A stretch of DNA of 64,000 bases from Mermis nigrescens (taxonomy: Eukaryota > Nematoda > Enoplea > Mermithida > Mermithidae), in assembly GCA_036768485.1 (NCBI GenBank), contig JAVLUZ010000142.1, positions 15,844,407 through 15,908,406 on the forward strand, in the 5' to 3' direction. Under the pieces are notes generated by a model. It made no database searches. It was not told where the DNA came from and saw nothing but the letters and a program-made list of their open reading frames with translations. Of the stretch, positions 11,528 to 23,800 are shown piece by piece. Positions within the stretch are counted from its first letter, which is position 1. Each line of letters opens with the position of its first letter. The position numbers were made by a program, and so were the translations under genes.

Positions 11528-14500
11528 ATCCGAGAATGATTGCGATATACACGGTATAAATCGCTATTGCGCCAATGACAGAGAACGAAAACGTATGGGC
11601 AGTCTGAAGCTAGCTTTTGATGTAAAACGAGCGTTTGACTAAGCACTATTTTAGCTATTAGCTATTATCGAAATAGATACAATTATGGACGGTCTGGAAG
11701 GGGGTAGGTGAAAGTTCGAAGTCAATATTATGAGAAAATCAATCAAATTCGCAATTAATTTTTGGACTTTGACGAATCTGCCAGTTGTGAAAAAATTTTT
11801 GCGAGGGGGAAGATTCCCTAAGCTGCCCAAATGTATGACTGTTACACTGTTTTCAGTCATTGTTTCAAAAACGTTGCCTATTCTCAAATCTGAAACTGAA
11901 TCATGGCAGAAACATGCGAGGTCAAGTTTACTTATCAAATGTAATTAGAGGACCTTTCAAGGTTTAAAACTGTGTTAAAGCTCATCAAGTCGAAAAATGA
12001 TTTTCTGAACAGAGCATAAACATATAATACAAATAAAAGATTTTTCTAATGTTATGCGAAAAAATTTTTTGAGTTAATCATTGAAAAATTGGCTTTCGAA
12101 GACTATTGAAGGGCTAAGTTTATTGAGCGAAAGCATAGAACGCTTGACGCTCTTATGCACAAGGTACTCTGCTAAAAGATGCGAGGTCAATTTAAGCCGG
12201 TTCCGTTTGTGCGAGTTTTAAGCCAGGTCCAATTTAAACGAGCTTTCAGTGCCTAAAGTCTATTTCAAATAAAATCGAGCATAAATTTTAAGAATTAGTA
12301 TCGACAATTAGCTGATAGATTACGATAATTCACAATGCAATAATCTGTCAGCTAATTCTCGATGATTTAAATAGGTCTTAAGGGTTAAGTCCACACATGG
12401 GTGTGGGGTCTCGTAGTCTGGACCCTCAGAATCTGAAAGGCAACCCAAAAATATATGGACCCCAGAATTGAAATTTTAATGCCATTTTTGATGATTTGGC
12501 TCCATCGGACCCCCCAGATTTGTGTTGCTGCCCAAGTATGGTTATGTCCAAAGTTGTTTGAAACAGACTTTAATTCATTGTTGCTCATTCACGAGCCCAA
12601 TACTCATATGAAAAAAAGGATACAAAGTATAAAAATGTCCTTTGAATAGGGAAAGTGAGTGAAATTACCATGAAAATCATCTACTTGAAATAAAGATATA
12701 TTCGTTAATGCTTGGCAAAAGAATCATCAATCATTCAAAAAGGGAGCATTTAATCTCTTGCTCTTTAGAGAAATATGCGTAAAGCATTCGTGTCTTATTG
12801 AAATAGTGACAAATTTGTCATTCGAATAGAGTTAGAAAAATACTCAATTTTGATTTAAATGGGAAGATTTAAAATCAACTCTTCGTTGTAAATCTTTGAA
12901 ATATGAAAATGTTCAATTTAATAATTATCACCATACCTGGGCGTGGGGGTTTCGGGGTATGCACCCCAGAAATCAAAATACCCCCAGAATTCAATTTTTG
13001 AAATTTTTTTGTTTTTTCGCAATTTTTTGATGCCAATGGATAGTGTGTGCTTGATGAGAAATGTTGAAAAATTGTGTTTTTTCGCCATACCACTATTTTT
13101 AAGGCCATTTTTTGACCTTTGAAAAAATTTTGCACCTCTCCCAGATGCTTTGGTGCTGCCCGCCTATGATAATCACTCACTTTTGGATTGATTTATTCGC
13201 AGTATATAAGATCGCTTGTTAGTGACAATAATGTCTCAATTTGTAGATTAGCACTTGCGCCCTGAACGCCGTCTTTATTTTATTTTGTTTCGGGCTTTAA
13301 GTAAATCTGAATTGTGATGAAAAAGTTATCCGGCCGGGCAAGCAAAACATTTGATCACAGGAAAATTTGGTATATTAAAGTGATGACGTCTTATGTATAA
13401 TGTTTGTAATGGTTTGCTAAGCATGAAAACTTTGATAAGACAAAATAATTACTAAGAAAATTTCTTTAATACTCGTACTACAAAGTTTCGAGATGTTTCC
13501 TTTTAAGGACCTTCGAAATTGCATTCCTACTTTTCCATACGAAAAGCGCTTGTCAAAAATAGACACGTTGAACTTGGCCATAGCTTACATTCATTTTCTA
13601 CGGTACTTGCTGTCGCAGAAAAATACGCAACCTCAATTACACGTGATGAGCATTTTAGAGGAACGCACATCGAAAATATTTGATGCACAATGGGCAACAA
13701 GTGGTGAGCTTTGTCCCTCGTTGTCAGATTAGGCGCTTAGGATGACAGTCATGGACAGACATGCACACATGCACGTAGAAGAGGAGGGTTTGGGGTCTTC
13801 TTCTAGACCGCCAGAATAGAAAAATGAAAAATGTTGTGGGGAAATTTAGGGCAAAATAAAGGCCAAAAATGGATAAAAATCGAAAATTTTCCTCAAAAGT
13901 GCATTAAATTGACTAGAAACTATGTTATAACGTTTAACGCTATTTTCGTGCCTATGCCACTTTTTTAAGGTTATTTTGGCCCAAAAACGCTCAAGCCCTG
14001 CTGTGCATCTACGGTCATGGAGAGTCAGTCTGGGAGCCTGAGCTAAAATGGCCTTAATTGATATACGGGTTAGAACAGTGCAGGAAATTTTCTTTCGCTT
14101 TTTTAGCCTAGATAATCATTTCGGGATATTTTTCCTTCTTTCTGAGGATCAAAGTCCTCAAGTTCTCACACGTGTATCCCTGCATTTAGCGCATATTTGT
14201 AAGGATATTGAAGCAACCTGACCAGTAACAGAATAAGGAAACAGAAACTTCATAGAATTTTTAATGTATGCATTTTAAGCTCAAAGGATTTTTGATGTTT
14301 CGATTCCGGTCACCCTATTTAGTCTCTGTGATAGCCTTGAAAGATTTTTATCCAAAACTTGTGTACTGCAGACTTCTTCTCAGGGCTTTCTACATGAAAA
14401 TAAATTTTCGGTACATAAAATATGTGAAAACAAAAGTGGATTTTCAGAAGTTATGCGCTCATTCAGAACCATATCGGAAATTTGTCAATGGGGAGCGGAT

Positions 14501-16325
14501 ATAATCAAGTTGTTCTCTATCTTAGGTATATTTTTCATGGCAAGAAACCTCGAGAAGAAATTAACGCAGTCGCCCCTAGACATGCACGTGGGGGAGGTTT
14601 GTGCGGTCTAAACCCCCTAAATAGAAAAATAAGAAATTTTTCGGTAAAAAGAGGCAAAATGAAGGCCATAAATAGCTGAAAACGGCAAATTTTCTTTGGG
14701 ACCTTAGATTCACCAGAAGCTATAATAAGGTAGTTTTAACACTATTTTAGCGCTAATAATAGTTTCTGAGGTCATTAGGCCAAAAAATGCAATTCTTGAC
14801 CCCCTCAGATCGGCTGACCGCCCCCTCGCAGCGGCCATGCTGTACGTATTAGTATAATATGTCACCTCATGGTCAGAAAATTGCAAAAATATTTACAGAA
14901 ATAAACCAAATATATGATTAGGGTAAATCGAGGTCGCTGATCACGAAAAAATCTTTAAAAAGTCCAGCGAATGACCGATCACTTTCTATGAGTGACCATT
15001 GGTCAAATGAAATGGTGACACAAAAAATACTGACAAGAACAAAATTCCTGAGTAAATCTAGGTTGCTGATCACGAAAAAATGTTTAAAAAGTTTGGCGTA
15101 TGACCGATCACCTTCTATGAGTAACCATTGGTCAAATCCGGTCCCTTTCTATGAGTGACCATTGGTCAAATCCGTGTTTTGTTTGCTAGAATTTATTGAT
15201 GCTTAAGAAGTAAAAAGTGCATCTGTCATCAAGTGACATGTTAGTCTCCAGACGTTAAAACATTTTTTTCAATCAGTGACCTCGATTTATTCATGAATTA
15301 TTGTTTTTATCAGCATTTTTGTGTGACTATTTGATTTGACTAATGGTCACTCATAGAAAGGTGATCGGTCATTTGCCGGACTTTCTAAACATTTTTTCGT
15401 GATCCCTGATTTACGCAGGAATTATTGTTCTTGTCAGTATTTTTTGTGACCATTTCATTTGAACAATGGTCACTCATAGAAAGTGATCGGTCACTCTCCG
15501 GACTTTTTTAACATTTTTTTGTGATTAGCGACCTCGATTTACCTTAATCATATATTTTATTTACTTCTGTAATTTTTTTGCCATTTTCTGACCATGTGGT
15601 GACCATACGTGGGCAGCAAGAGAATTCTGGGGGCTGCAAGATTTTTTGAAGGTCAAAAAATGGCCTTAAAAATGGTGGTATGGCGATAAAAACACCATTT
15701 CTCGACGTTTCTCATCAAGCACTATCCATTGGCATCAGAAAGATTAGGAAAAAAACGAGAATAATTTTCAAAAATTGAATTCTGGGGGGTATTTTGATTT
15801 CTGGGGGGTATTTTGGTTTCTGGGGGTGCATACCCCCAAACCCCACACGCCCAGGTGTGGTGGTGACATATTGTACTTATACCCTGTACATCTATTGTCT
15901 CCTCTATACAGTCTTGCAATTTTCATATTACGAGAACAAAGAGAAACCTTAAATTTGCAAAAAACATAGGCTATTGAACAAAAATGAGCTAAATAGGTTA
16001 CCGTAAAATTAAACAAATATTTGCATGGTATAAAGATCCTTTATGCATATAATCTCGACGCTACTTAAAAGCATGAAAAACTAATCATTAATATAATTTT
16101 TAAGTTCAAATAATTATCCTTCGAATTAATGAGCAACCCAAGATGTACAATTTTGCAATGCTCAACACCGCTAATTTTATAATATACTAGTCATCTTTAT
16201 AATTGTTTCTATTTACAGATTTTACTGCTCGGTTTATGTGGATCAAGTGGGAACGATTAGGCTTCTCAAAAAATTTTCAAAAAAATACGAAGGAGGATTA
16301 TATATTTTATCCTACTACAAGATAG
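11528..16325 (+). CDS. bHLH transcription factor, PTF1/Fer/HLH-13 type (5' end missing)
   Basis: Nuclear E-box-binding factor of the PTF1a/48-related (Fer) group, which act as heterodimers in neural and gland fate. Exons: 11528-11621 (acceptor CCCTTTTAG), 13508-13703 (acceptor TTCCTTTTAAG), 16219-16325 (acceptor TCTATTTACAG), phases 0 then 1, ending TAG. The first exon gives the basic region ([18 protein letters not shown]). The second gives helix-loop-helix ([19 protein letters not shown], then [16 protein letters not shown]). The third gives a short C-terminal block [14 protein letters not shown], a conserved-looking aromatic tail in these families, though I infer that. At least one upstream exon must supply the start and two bases of the first codon. 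The 1.9- and 2.5-kb introns are packed with repeats A, B and H. Convergent with SDHA. The exact subgroup (PTF1 versus Fer2) is uncertain. Confidence 0.87.
12393..12551 (-). repeat. Family B copy (bHLH intron)
   Basis: Minus-strand copy with CCCCAGAATTGAAATTTTAA on plus and a terminal TGCTGCCCAAGTATGG. Closest to the copy at 44992-45150 (shared CCATCGGACCC or CTATCGGACCC block). A decayed G-type MITE (GTCTATTTCAAATAAAA to about 12378) lies immediately left of it. Confidence 0.65.
12929..13177 (-). repeat. Family B copy, long form (bHLH intron)
   Basis: Minus-strand copy of the about 250-bp form, also seen at 15600-15868 and 20688-20946: ATGCACCCCAGAAATCAAAA, then CAGAATTCAATTTTTGAAA, CAATGGATAGTG, TTTTTCGCCATACCAC, and terminal TGCTGCCCGCCTATG. 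It lies about 330 bp upstream of the second bHLH exon. Confidence 0.75.
13750..14019 (+). repeat. Family A copy (bHLH intron)
   Basis: Starts ACAGACATGCACACATGCAC and ends CTGCTGTGCATCTACGGTC, with the usual core (AAAATCGAAAATTTTCC, AAATTGACTAGAAACTAT). It begins 47 bp after the donor of the second bHLH exon. Confidence 0.75.
14576..14851 (+). repeat. Family A copy (bHLH intron)
   Basis: Starts CTAGACATGCACGTGGGGGA and ends GCGGCCATGCTGTACGTA. The foldback element H starts 10 bp further on. Confidence 0.7.
14861..15603. mobile_element. Foldback element H (743 bp, long inverted repeats)
   Basis: Starts GTCACCTCATGGTCAGAAAA and ends with the inverse (TTTTCTGACCATGTGGTGAC), with roughly 300-bp arms around a short centre near 15,190-15,250. 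The arms repeat CTATGAGTGACCATTGGTCA three times on the left and its inverse twice on the right. GGTAAATCGAGGTCGCTGAT is mirrored by the inverse at about 15,525-15,545. No reading frame. A non-autonomous foldback-type DNA transposon is the simplest explanation. Confidence 0.75.
15600..15868 (+). repeat. Family B copy, long form (bHLH intron)
   Basis: Starts TGACCATACGTGGGCAGCAA, abutting the right end of element H, and ends CCACACGCCCAGGTGTGGTG. Internal GAAGGTCAAAAAATGGCC and GGTGGTATGGCGA blocks identify the long form. Confidence 0.75.
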
Positions 16326-16469
16326 CTGCCGAGCAGCGATTTCGTGCAGCTGAAAGTTTCAGTTGAAGATACTATATAATAGAATTCGATGGTGTTATGT
16401 GCGAAATGTGTTGTATTAATAATTATTTTAGATTTGTTTTATGTCTTATAATGAAACAAATAGGTTTTG

Positions 16470-16620
16470 TTCCGGCTCCAGGTTTTCGAAAAAGTCGGTT
16501 CCGGTAGTGGTTCTCGAAAACTTAAAATCTCGGTTCCGGTTCCGGCTTTTAAAAAAGCTGTAATCGACAGTTCCGGTTCCGGTTCGTAGACCTAAGAATC
16601 GGCAGTTCCGGTTCCGGTTC
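16470..16620. repeat. GGTTCC-rich degenerate tandem repeat
   Basis: About 150 bp containing at least seven GGTTCCGG or GGCTCC words with interspersed TTCGAAAA/TTTTAAAA spacers. This composition is familiar from degenerate internal repeats of hAT-type MITEs in invertebrates, but ends and duplications are not visible here. Confidence 0.5.
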
Positions 16621-16754
16621 TCTGTTCATGTAATAAGTATATAAGCTATGACTTTATGCATGTAAATTTTTTCGATGCTAGCTTCAAATTCATTGTAACT
16701 CTTTCGTAGTAAATTTATTTCATTCTGACTAAATTTTAAAAGAGGTGGCAAAAA

Positions 16755-17127
16755 CAGGCACGTATCTGTGGGAGGATAGGGGAGGACTAGTCTCCCCAAA
16801 ATTTTGAAAATACGAGTATTTTTGTAAAAAATTGGAATTTGTTGAAGCATGTTTGAAATACCTTCAGGATAAATTTTTAGAGTGCTTTTGAGGTAATAGG
16901 CCTAAAATTTTTCGGGCGCTTCGCACCGAACTTCATGTTTGTGCATAATTTTTTTAGTACAATAGTTTTTTAAATTTATTTCAAATTTTATCTTCTCCAA
17001 TAATCAGAGCTCGCTGAGAATCGCTCAAAAACACCATTATTTTTATCTATCTACAAGTATTTGTTGAGATATCTGACTTCAAAATTTTAGCTTCTCATCC
17101 CGATTCAGAAGGCCAGCGACGTGCCTG
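16755..17127. mobile_element. C-type hAT-like MITE
   Basis: Ends CAGGCACGTATCTG and, inverted, CAGGCACGTCGCTGG. Related to the copy at 25697-25865 that has a perfect 8-bp duplication, and to 24728-25315, with which it shares AAATACGAGTATTTTT and TTCGGGCG near the same positions. No duplication visible at this copy. Confidence 0.65.
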
Positions 17128-17883
17128 AGCGTAATGCGCTACAATGTTGAGCAACTTTAAGGGCGCTAATTGATGAATGTGATTAATGTGATTATGATAT
17201 GATTATGATTATTATGATTATATTATTATGATTACCTCCCCTTTTTTGTACGTTGAATTGTTGAATTACAATCAATCCGTTCAATAGTAAAATTCTGCTC
17301 GTTTTCTCTACCAAGCATATACAGGCCTTCACAGAATATTCCTTTTCGGTTAAGATACTTAGAATAGTAAAAGGCATGTCTTATTCAAAATATCTAATTG
17401 TAAAAGTTTAATAGTTCGTGCAACATTACAAGCTGGAAAGTCATAAAAATGGATTTCTACATAACTGATTTTAGCTCTGCTTAAATAGCAATTATGTAAT
17501 TGAAATTTAAAATTTCATTCTTGACTTTCACAGCTAAAAAACAAGCGAGAAGTACACTTTTCAGAATAAATGCAACGCGAGACATGAAACGTCGATTTTT
17601 GTAGAAACTTTGCCTTATATCTCAAGAACTTTTGTTCCACGTGAAAATGGTAATGCTAACAGTTCAAAGTTTTCAGGAATACATACTTCTATGATAGAAG
17701 AACCAAACTACCCCAAATTCGTCTATAAATGCAAGCACCAACAGCAAATTATAAAGGCTTCCTAATAAGGAAAAGCACATAGATCAACAATAGCAACGAT
17801 ATATACCTTTAAAAAATAATGCTATAAAACAAAATCGATAAATGGCTGGTATTTTATAGAGGAGTAAAGTGCGTCGTTATTGT

Positions 17884-20800
17884 CTAATAAGTCCGGGGAG
17901 TAGGTGGAATCCATTCAACTTCATTTGTAGTTAAAGTGGCATCCACAACGGGGCGATAAGTGACTTCCACGGCCCCCGATTCGACATCCATCGTAGATAT
18001 CGTGTGCTTACGCCAGTGTTTTTCAAAAGGTACTTTTTGCTGACCATACAACGGTTTGCTAAAGCGAAGTTCAAATTCCACGAAAAAGATTCATATGAAG
18101 ACGATGATTCGTAATCTTCATCATATGCTTAATCTTTGGGTATTTCAAATAATATGAAAGTACTACTAAAAAGGCTTTAATAATCAAATCGATTGAGTAA
18201 ATAAGTAATGAATATCGGTAATGAAGACCATCACAATCAAAATACCTTGTTATTTACTTTTAAATTATAATTCATCTCGAAAAACTTAATGTTGGAACTG
18301 ACAAATATAGTAGCACACTTAATGCAAAGCATTATTTTTGTTTGTCCAGAATTCCTTTGCAGGTACTTACTTCATTCTCGATTTAAAAACCATATGCTAG
18401 TAGCGTGCAAAAAGCTGCTTCATCTATATTCAATCAAATGCGTTGCAGTTGGCAAAATGAGGTCTCAAAAACCATGTGACAGACCGTTATTGCCTTACAC
18501 ATCTTTTACCTGCCATTGTCAACTGATTTCAACGTGTTTACTTTTTAGATCATTTCTAAGTAAAGCAACTAACTAGAAAGCAATAACTAAGTCTATTAAC
18601 ACTCTGAAAAACCTGGAGATGGTAATAAAAAAGTTTTCAAGTTGCTAAATCAGAATTTTGTTAAGCATCGCGAGCGTTTACTCGTTTTGCTATAGTGTTG
18701 ATATTAGGCACAAGAGTGAACCATTTGCGAAATTAGCAAAAAATTTTGAGAACAAAAATTCTGAAATTCGTACTTTGATCGTGCTAAAATTTTAGATTCA
18801 AACGCGAAAATACTGATGGAACTTCAATACAGTGAAACGTAAAATATTAACAAAATAATAATAACAAAAAAACAATAAATAAAATAATAAAAAATATTAA
18901 TTATAATAAATAATAAAATGATAAAACATTAAACATCCTGCATATGTAAAATTTGAGTTTGAATAATTCCAGCTTTCAGTAAACAATTTTTTAACCGATA
19001 ATGAGCTGAAGGGAAAAACGTTCATGCCAAAACTTAAGAGCATAAACCTGTAGTCAAATTCATCTATCCGTTTGGGAAAATCTTCGCGAGCATGAGCGCC
19101 ACGACTTTCTTGACGAGCACGAGCAGCTACAATGGTTTGCATGGCATTTATCAGAAGGTTTTGTAATTCCAATGTTTCAATCAAGTCCGAGTTCCAGATA
19201 AGACCACGATCTTTCACCTAATAACACACTTTACCTTTTAAGAATGGATATAACTGCCTAGTGGGTAGAAAGTCATCCAATGAAAGCAACTCAGAAGTTT
19301 AGTAGGAATAGCTCGTAAAAAAACCGCATCTCCCAACGTTTTTCAGCATGCTGTATCCGTTGAGCTAAAAAATTCGAACTTTTCGGAACAAAAATTTTCA
19401 TTTCTCCAGATAGGTTATGAGAAAAGTATCATTTTTCGGCCGCACTTTGGACGAAACTATACAAAATACTTCATGTACGGCGCTAGGAGTCGAAATCTTG
19501 ATGATTTTCGAGCAAACATGCAATTTTCTTATCCTTCCGTACAATACCTTGCCAGTCAAAATTTTTTGCGACTATGCTGGTTATGCAAAAAGGGTTCACT
19601 ATAGATGAATTGATAAGCTTTCAAGTGAAGAAACTAACCATGCATCTTCTATATGTTAAATAAATGAACTAAATATTTTGTAATTCCGTTAAGTGGGCTA
19701 GAAAAGCTAACGCAAGAAATCAGCTTCAACTCTTTCAACTTTTAACGTTCCTAACTTTTCCATAGTCATAAGCAGAAGCACATATTTTACCGTCCTTTTT
19801 GCGTAAAATTGATAAAAACACTTTTTACGTTTCAATGACTAAAAAGTGGATCCTTTACGCCACGTATGTACGTACTGCATTATTGTTCCATATTATTTCA
19901 GACTTCGTATAACAGAGACATATTTTCAAAGTTCATGCCACGTACTTTAGACTTTACATGTAGGTACCTTTATACTAAAGCGGTACGTCTGTATTGCAGT
20001 ATGTACCTGCAGGTCATCCAGCTGCTTATACAGTTCGGTCATCTTTTCAAAACCCTCTTGTAACAGATCCCCCGTCCTAAAGACGCTAGCATGCGTTTGC
20101 ATTGTCTTCTGCATAGCTAGCCTTAACTTCGCTGTCGAAGTGGAACCATGCGCATGGCGCAGTTTATCTACGTTAGCCACGGCAGCTTCTCCCGTGTCTG
20201 GTCTTAGATCGCCTTTGAGCAATTAGTCATGTTTAATTTATTATTGACAGACGAGATAAGTATCAAAATCAGGGCCGTATTTAAGGGGCGAGCCGCTCCC
20301 TTGGCCAAAAAAAGTTTTGAAAGGTAAGGGTACTCGTAAGATAACACACAGATTGATGAAAAATTGCATTTTTCTCAAAAAAATATTCAAATTTTCGGCG
20401 TTTCGTGCCAGATGTGAAGTATTTTTCATAGTTTTGCCTTAAGAGAGACTCAAAAAGGAGTTTTTACAGTCTATTGTAAGAAAAATTTTCTTCGAAGAGT
20501 TCAAATTTAATGGTCTTATTGGAGAGAGAATGTTAAAAAAGTCGAAGAACGCGGTTTTTGCCAGCTATCCCAACGAATATTCTGGACTATAAATCAATCT
20601 ATGTTGGGTTCGCATTCAATCTTCTTTAGAATTTATGCTCGAAAAAGCGATATTATGCTGGAAACGATAAACTAATATCCTACTCGTCACACCTAAGCTT
20701 GGGGGGTATGCACCCCCCCGAGAAAGCAAAATACCCCCCCCCCCCAGAAAGCAAAATACCCCCCAGAATTAAATTTTTGAAATTTTTTTTCGTTTTTCCT

Positions 20801-23800
20801 CGCAATTTTTGATGCCAATGGATAGTGCTTGATGAGGAACGTCGAAAAATTGTGTTTTTTCGCCATACCACCATTTTTAAGGCAATTTTTTGACCTTTGA
20901 AAAATCTTGCACCCCCCAGAATTTTCATGCTGCCCACGTATGCTACTCGTGTAACCTTTAGGGATCCAGGATTCACATAAGGATAGCGATACATAAGCTT
21001 TCCCCTGGATGGTTGGACATAATTCTAGTAAGTTTTTTCTCCAGAAATTCTGCCGCATAGGTCACAAAATGTTGGTTTCTCACTAGATGACTTCTGGCAA
21101 AAAACGTGGCTTTCAGATAGCCAAAACAAAAGCAATCAAATGTCATTAACATGAGTAATCCGGAGAGTGCCCCAAGAAATTTAGAGAAATTTTTACAAAT
21201 ACTCGTCAGGAGGACTCGTTAGAAAATGCATACCATCCTTTGTTTCGAAAAAATGAATTAATCCAATGAGCGACGACCGCTCACCGCTCCAACGAAATCC
21301 GCCCTTGTATCCTCATGACTTCAGTTTTCTTTTAATCTAATTTTGCAACTAAAAAACAAGATAGATTCAGCGAGAAACTTTTCAAACATTTTCAGACCAT
21401 AATTTTTGCTATTTTCAAGCTATATCAAGGCTTATTGAATCCACTGGCATTTTTGAAAAGATCACAGACATAATTTTGTAGGTTCCTATTTTTTTGCATT
21501 ATTAAGTGAACGTGAATAAAAATTTCGGCATGCGATAAAAGAATTGTTTTCCATCGATCTATTATATACGGAAAGCCGGAAGGATCATATGAAAAAATGG
21601 TTGATTCACTACAAAATTCAGACTTTCAACCAAACTTTTCAAATAAAGCGATAGTTTCAACGGCTGAATTCGAAATGCAATCAACCATTTTTTCAATATA
21701 ATGATCCGTCTGACTTGAAAAAAACATTACAAGCTCCAGACGATTTGGTTATTCAATGAACTTATGTAGGCCAAATGCATACTGTTATTCAAATTGCCCT
21801 CTAAAATTTGAATGAAGTTTTTCAATAAATGAGCACGGAATTTCAAAATTATGAGCCTTCTGGCTTAAAAATTTGGTTGAAAACTAACTTTGAAACGCTT
21901 GTTGAACTTGTTGCTGTAACATTTTAACCAATTTTTTCAAATTTTACTTTCAATGAAAGTTTTCAAAGTACAAGTTTCAATCGAATTTTTCAAAAATTGC
22001 TTACAACGAAGGTTTTCAAAATCAATTTTCAACCAACTTTTTCAAAGTTTATTTTCAATAAAAGTTTTCAAACTAGGTTTTTCGACCATTTATTTCAAAA
22101 TTTATTTTCAATGATAGTTTTTAATTTTAATTTTAATCCAATTCATTGAAAACCAACTTTAAGTTTTCAAACCCTGGTTTTCAACCATTTTTTTCAAAGT
22201 GAACTTTCAATGAAAATATTCAAACTGTTTTTCGACCAATTTTTTTAAAAGTCAATTTCAATGATAAATTTTAAACCCTAACTTTCAATCATGTTATTAA
22301 AGGATAAGTTTGAAGAAAGGTATTTAAATAGTAAGTTTCAACCAAAATTTTCAAAAGTAAGTTTCAACGAAGATTTTCAAAAGGTAAGTTTCAACCAATT
22401 TTTTCAAAGATCCTCGGAACGAAAAAATACTGCCTGCGGCACGTCCTAAACCCTTTAGCTTCGCATAATTTTATTGCAATCTTGATTTATACTGTAGCAG
22501 TTTGTGCAATGTGATCCGTCCAGTCAGTGTGATTGTTACGTCGTCCGCTGCAAAATGTGTGATGTTTTGAGCGGTCTATGTTTATTTGACTGGGGCCGAT
22601 TGGAGTCGACGGGGGAAAAGTAGCAGCTTTGAAAAATCAATCGGGAAACGAGGTGACTAGATGCGACTGAATGTATGTACGTAGGCGGGACCATATCCAG
22701 AAATTAGAAAATTTTTCATTTTCCGTTTCGATTTTCCATCTTCCGGCTTTTACCCATTTTTCTATTTCCATTTTTTATTTCCAGCTTTTACCCATTTTCT
22801 TTTTTCCATTTCCATTTCCACTTCCGGATTTTACCTTTCCCCGCCAAGAGTTGGGTGGACTCAACAAGAATTGGTCTACACCTAGGGAAATTCATCGGAA
22901 GCTCGCAAAAATCGCATTATTCAGACGTTATACGACCTGCTCAATGCACTAAGATCATAAAATTCGAACTTTTTGAAAAATATTCCCTTACAGTCCCGTA
23001 TCCAGTGCTCGTCGAAAAACCCTTAATTTTTACCTCAAACTGCCTAAAAACCCTTAAGCAATGGTTAAGCATAGGCGCGAAAAAACCTAAATTGCTAAAA
23101 AATGCCACCAATGGCCTCAAAAATCTCCAAAATGGGGAAAAAACCCCTACTTGGCAACCCTGCGAACGGATCACATTGCACAAACTGCTACAGTATACTC
23201 GTAAATCAAGATTGCAATAAAATTATGCGAAGCTAAAGGGTTTAGGACGTGCCGCAGGCAGTATTTTTCGTTTCGAGGATCTTTGACAAGATTGGTTGAA
23301 ACTTACTTTTTGAAAACCTTCGTTGAAACTTACTTTTGAAAAATTTGGTTTAAACTTACTATTTAAATACCTTTGTTGAAACTCATCCTTGAATAACATG
23401 ATTGAAAGTTCGAGTTTGAAATTTTTCATTGAAATTGACCTTTGAAAAAATTGGTCGAAAAACGGTTTGAAAATTTTCATTGAAAGTTCACTTTGAAAAA
23501 AATGGTTGGAATTCAGGGTTTGAAAACTTTCATTAAAAGTTATGTTTTGAATGATATTGGTTTAAAATTAAAATTGAAAACTATCGTTGAAAATAAATTT
23601 TGAAATAAATGGTTGAAAAACCTAGTTTGAAAACTTTTATTGAAAATAAATTTTGAAAAAGTTGGTTGAAAATTGATTTTGAAAACCTTCGTTGAAAGCA
23701 ATTTTTGAAAAAATCGATTGAAACTTGTACTTTGAAAACTTTCATTGAAAGTAAAATTTGAAAAAATTGGTTAAAATGTTACAGCAACAAGTTCAACAAG

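Larger units (their letters stand above)
16326..17883. other. Intergenic gap between the convergent bHLH and SDHA genes
   Basis: No exon seen. It holds a GGTTCC-rich simple repeat (16470-16620), a C-type element (16755-17127) and a short ATGATT/TATTATG microsatellite (17178-17232). Both genes end into this gap, so their 3' UTRs must lie at its ends. I found no canonical AATAAA close to either stop. Confidence 0.6.

Noticed and set aside
14861..15603. Nuclear-receptor-type response elements suggested by TGACCATTGGTCA
   Set aside because: The word repeats because it lies in the arms of a foldback transposon; no evidence for regulatory use.
18289..18576. 95-aa plus-strand ORF in SDHA intron 9
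   Set aside because: No recognisable motif, no splice support, antisense to an intron of SDHA.
22671..23220. ORFs in the loop of foldback element F
   Set aside because: Simple TTTCCATTTTCC-type sequence and no domain; overlapping frames on both strands of similar length.
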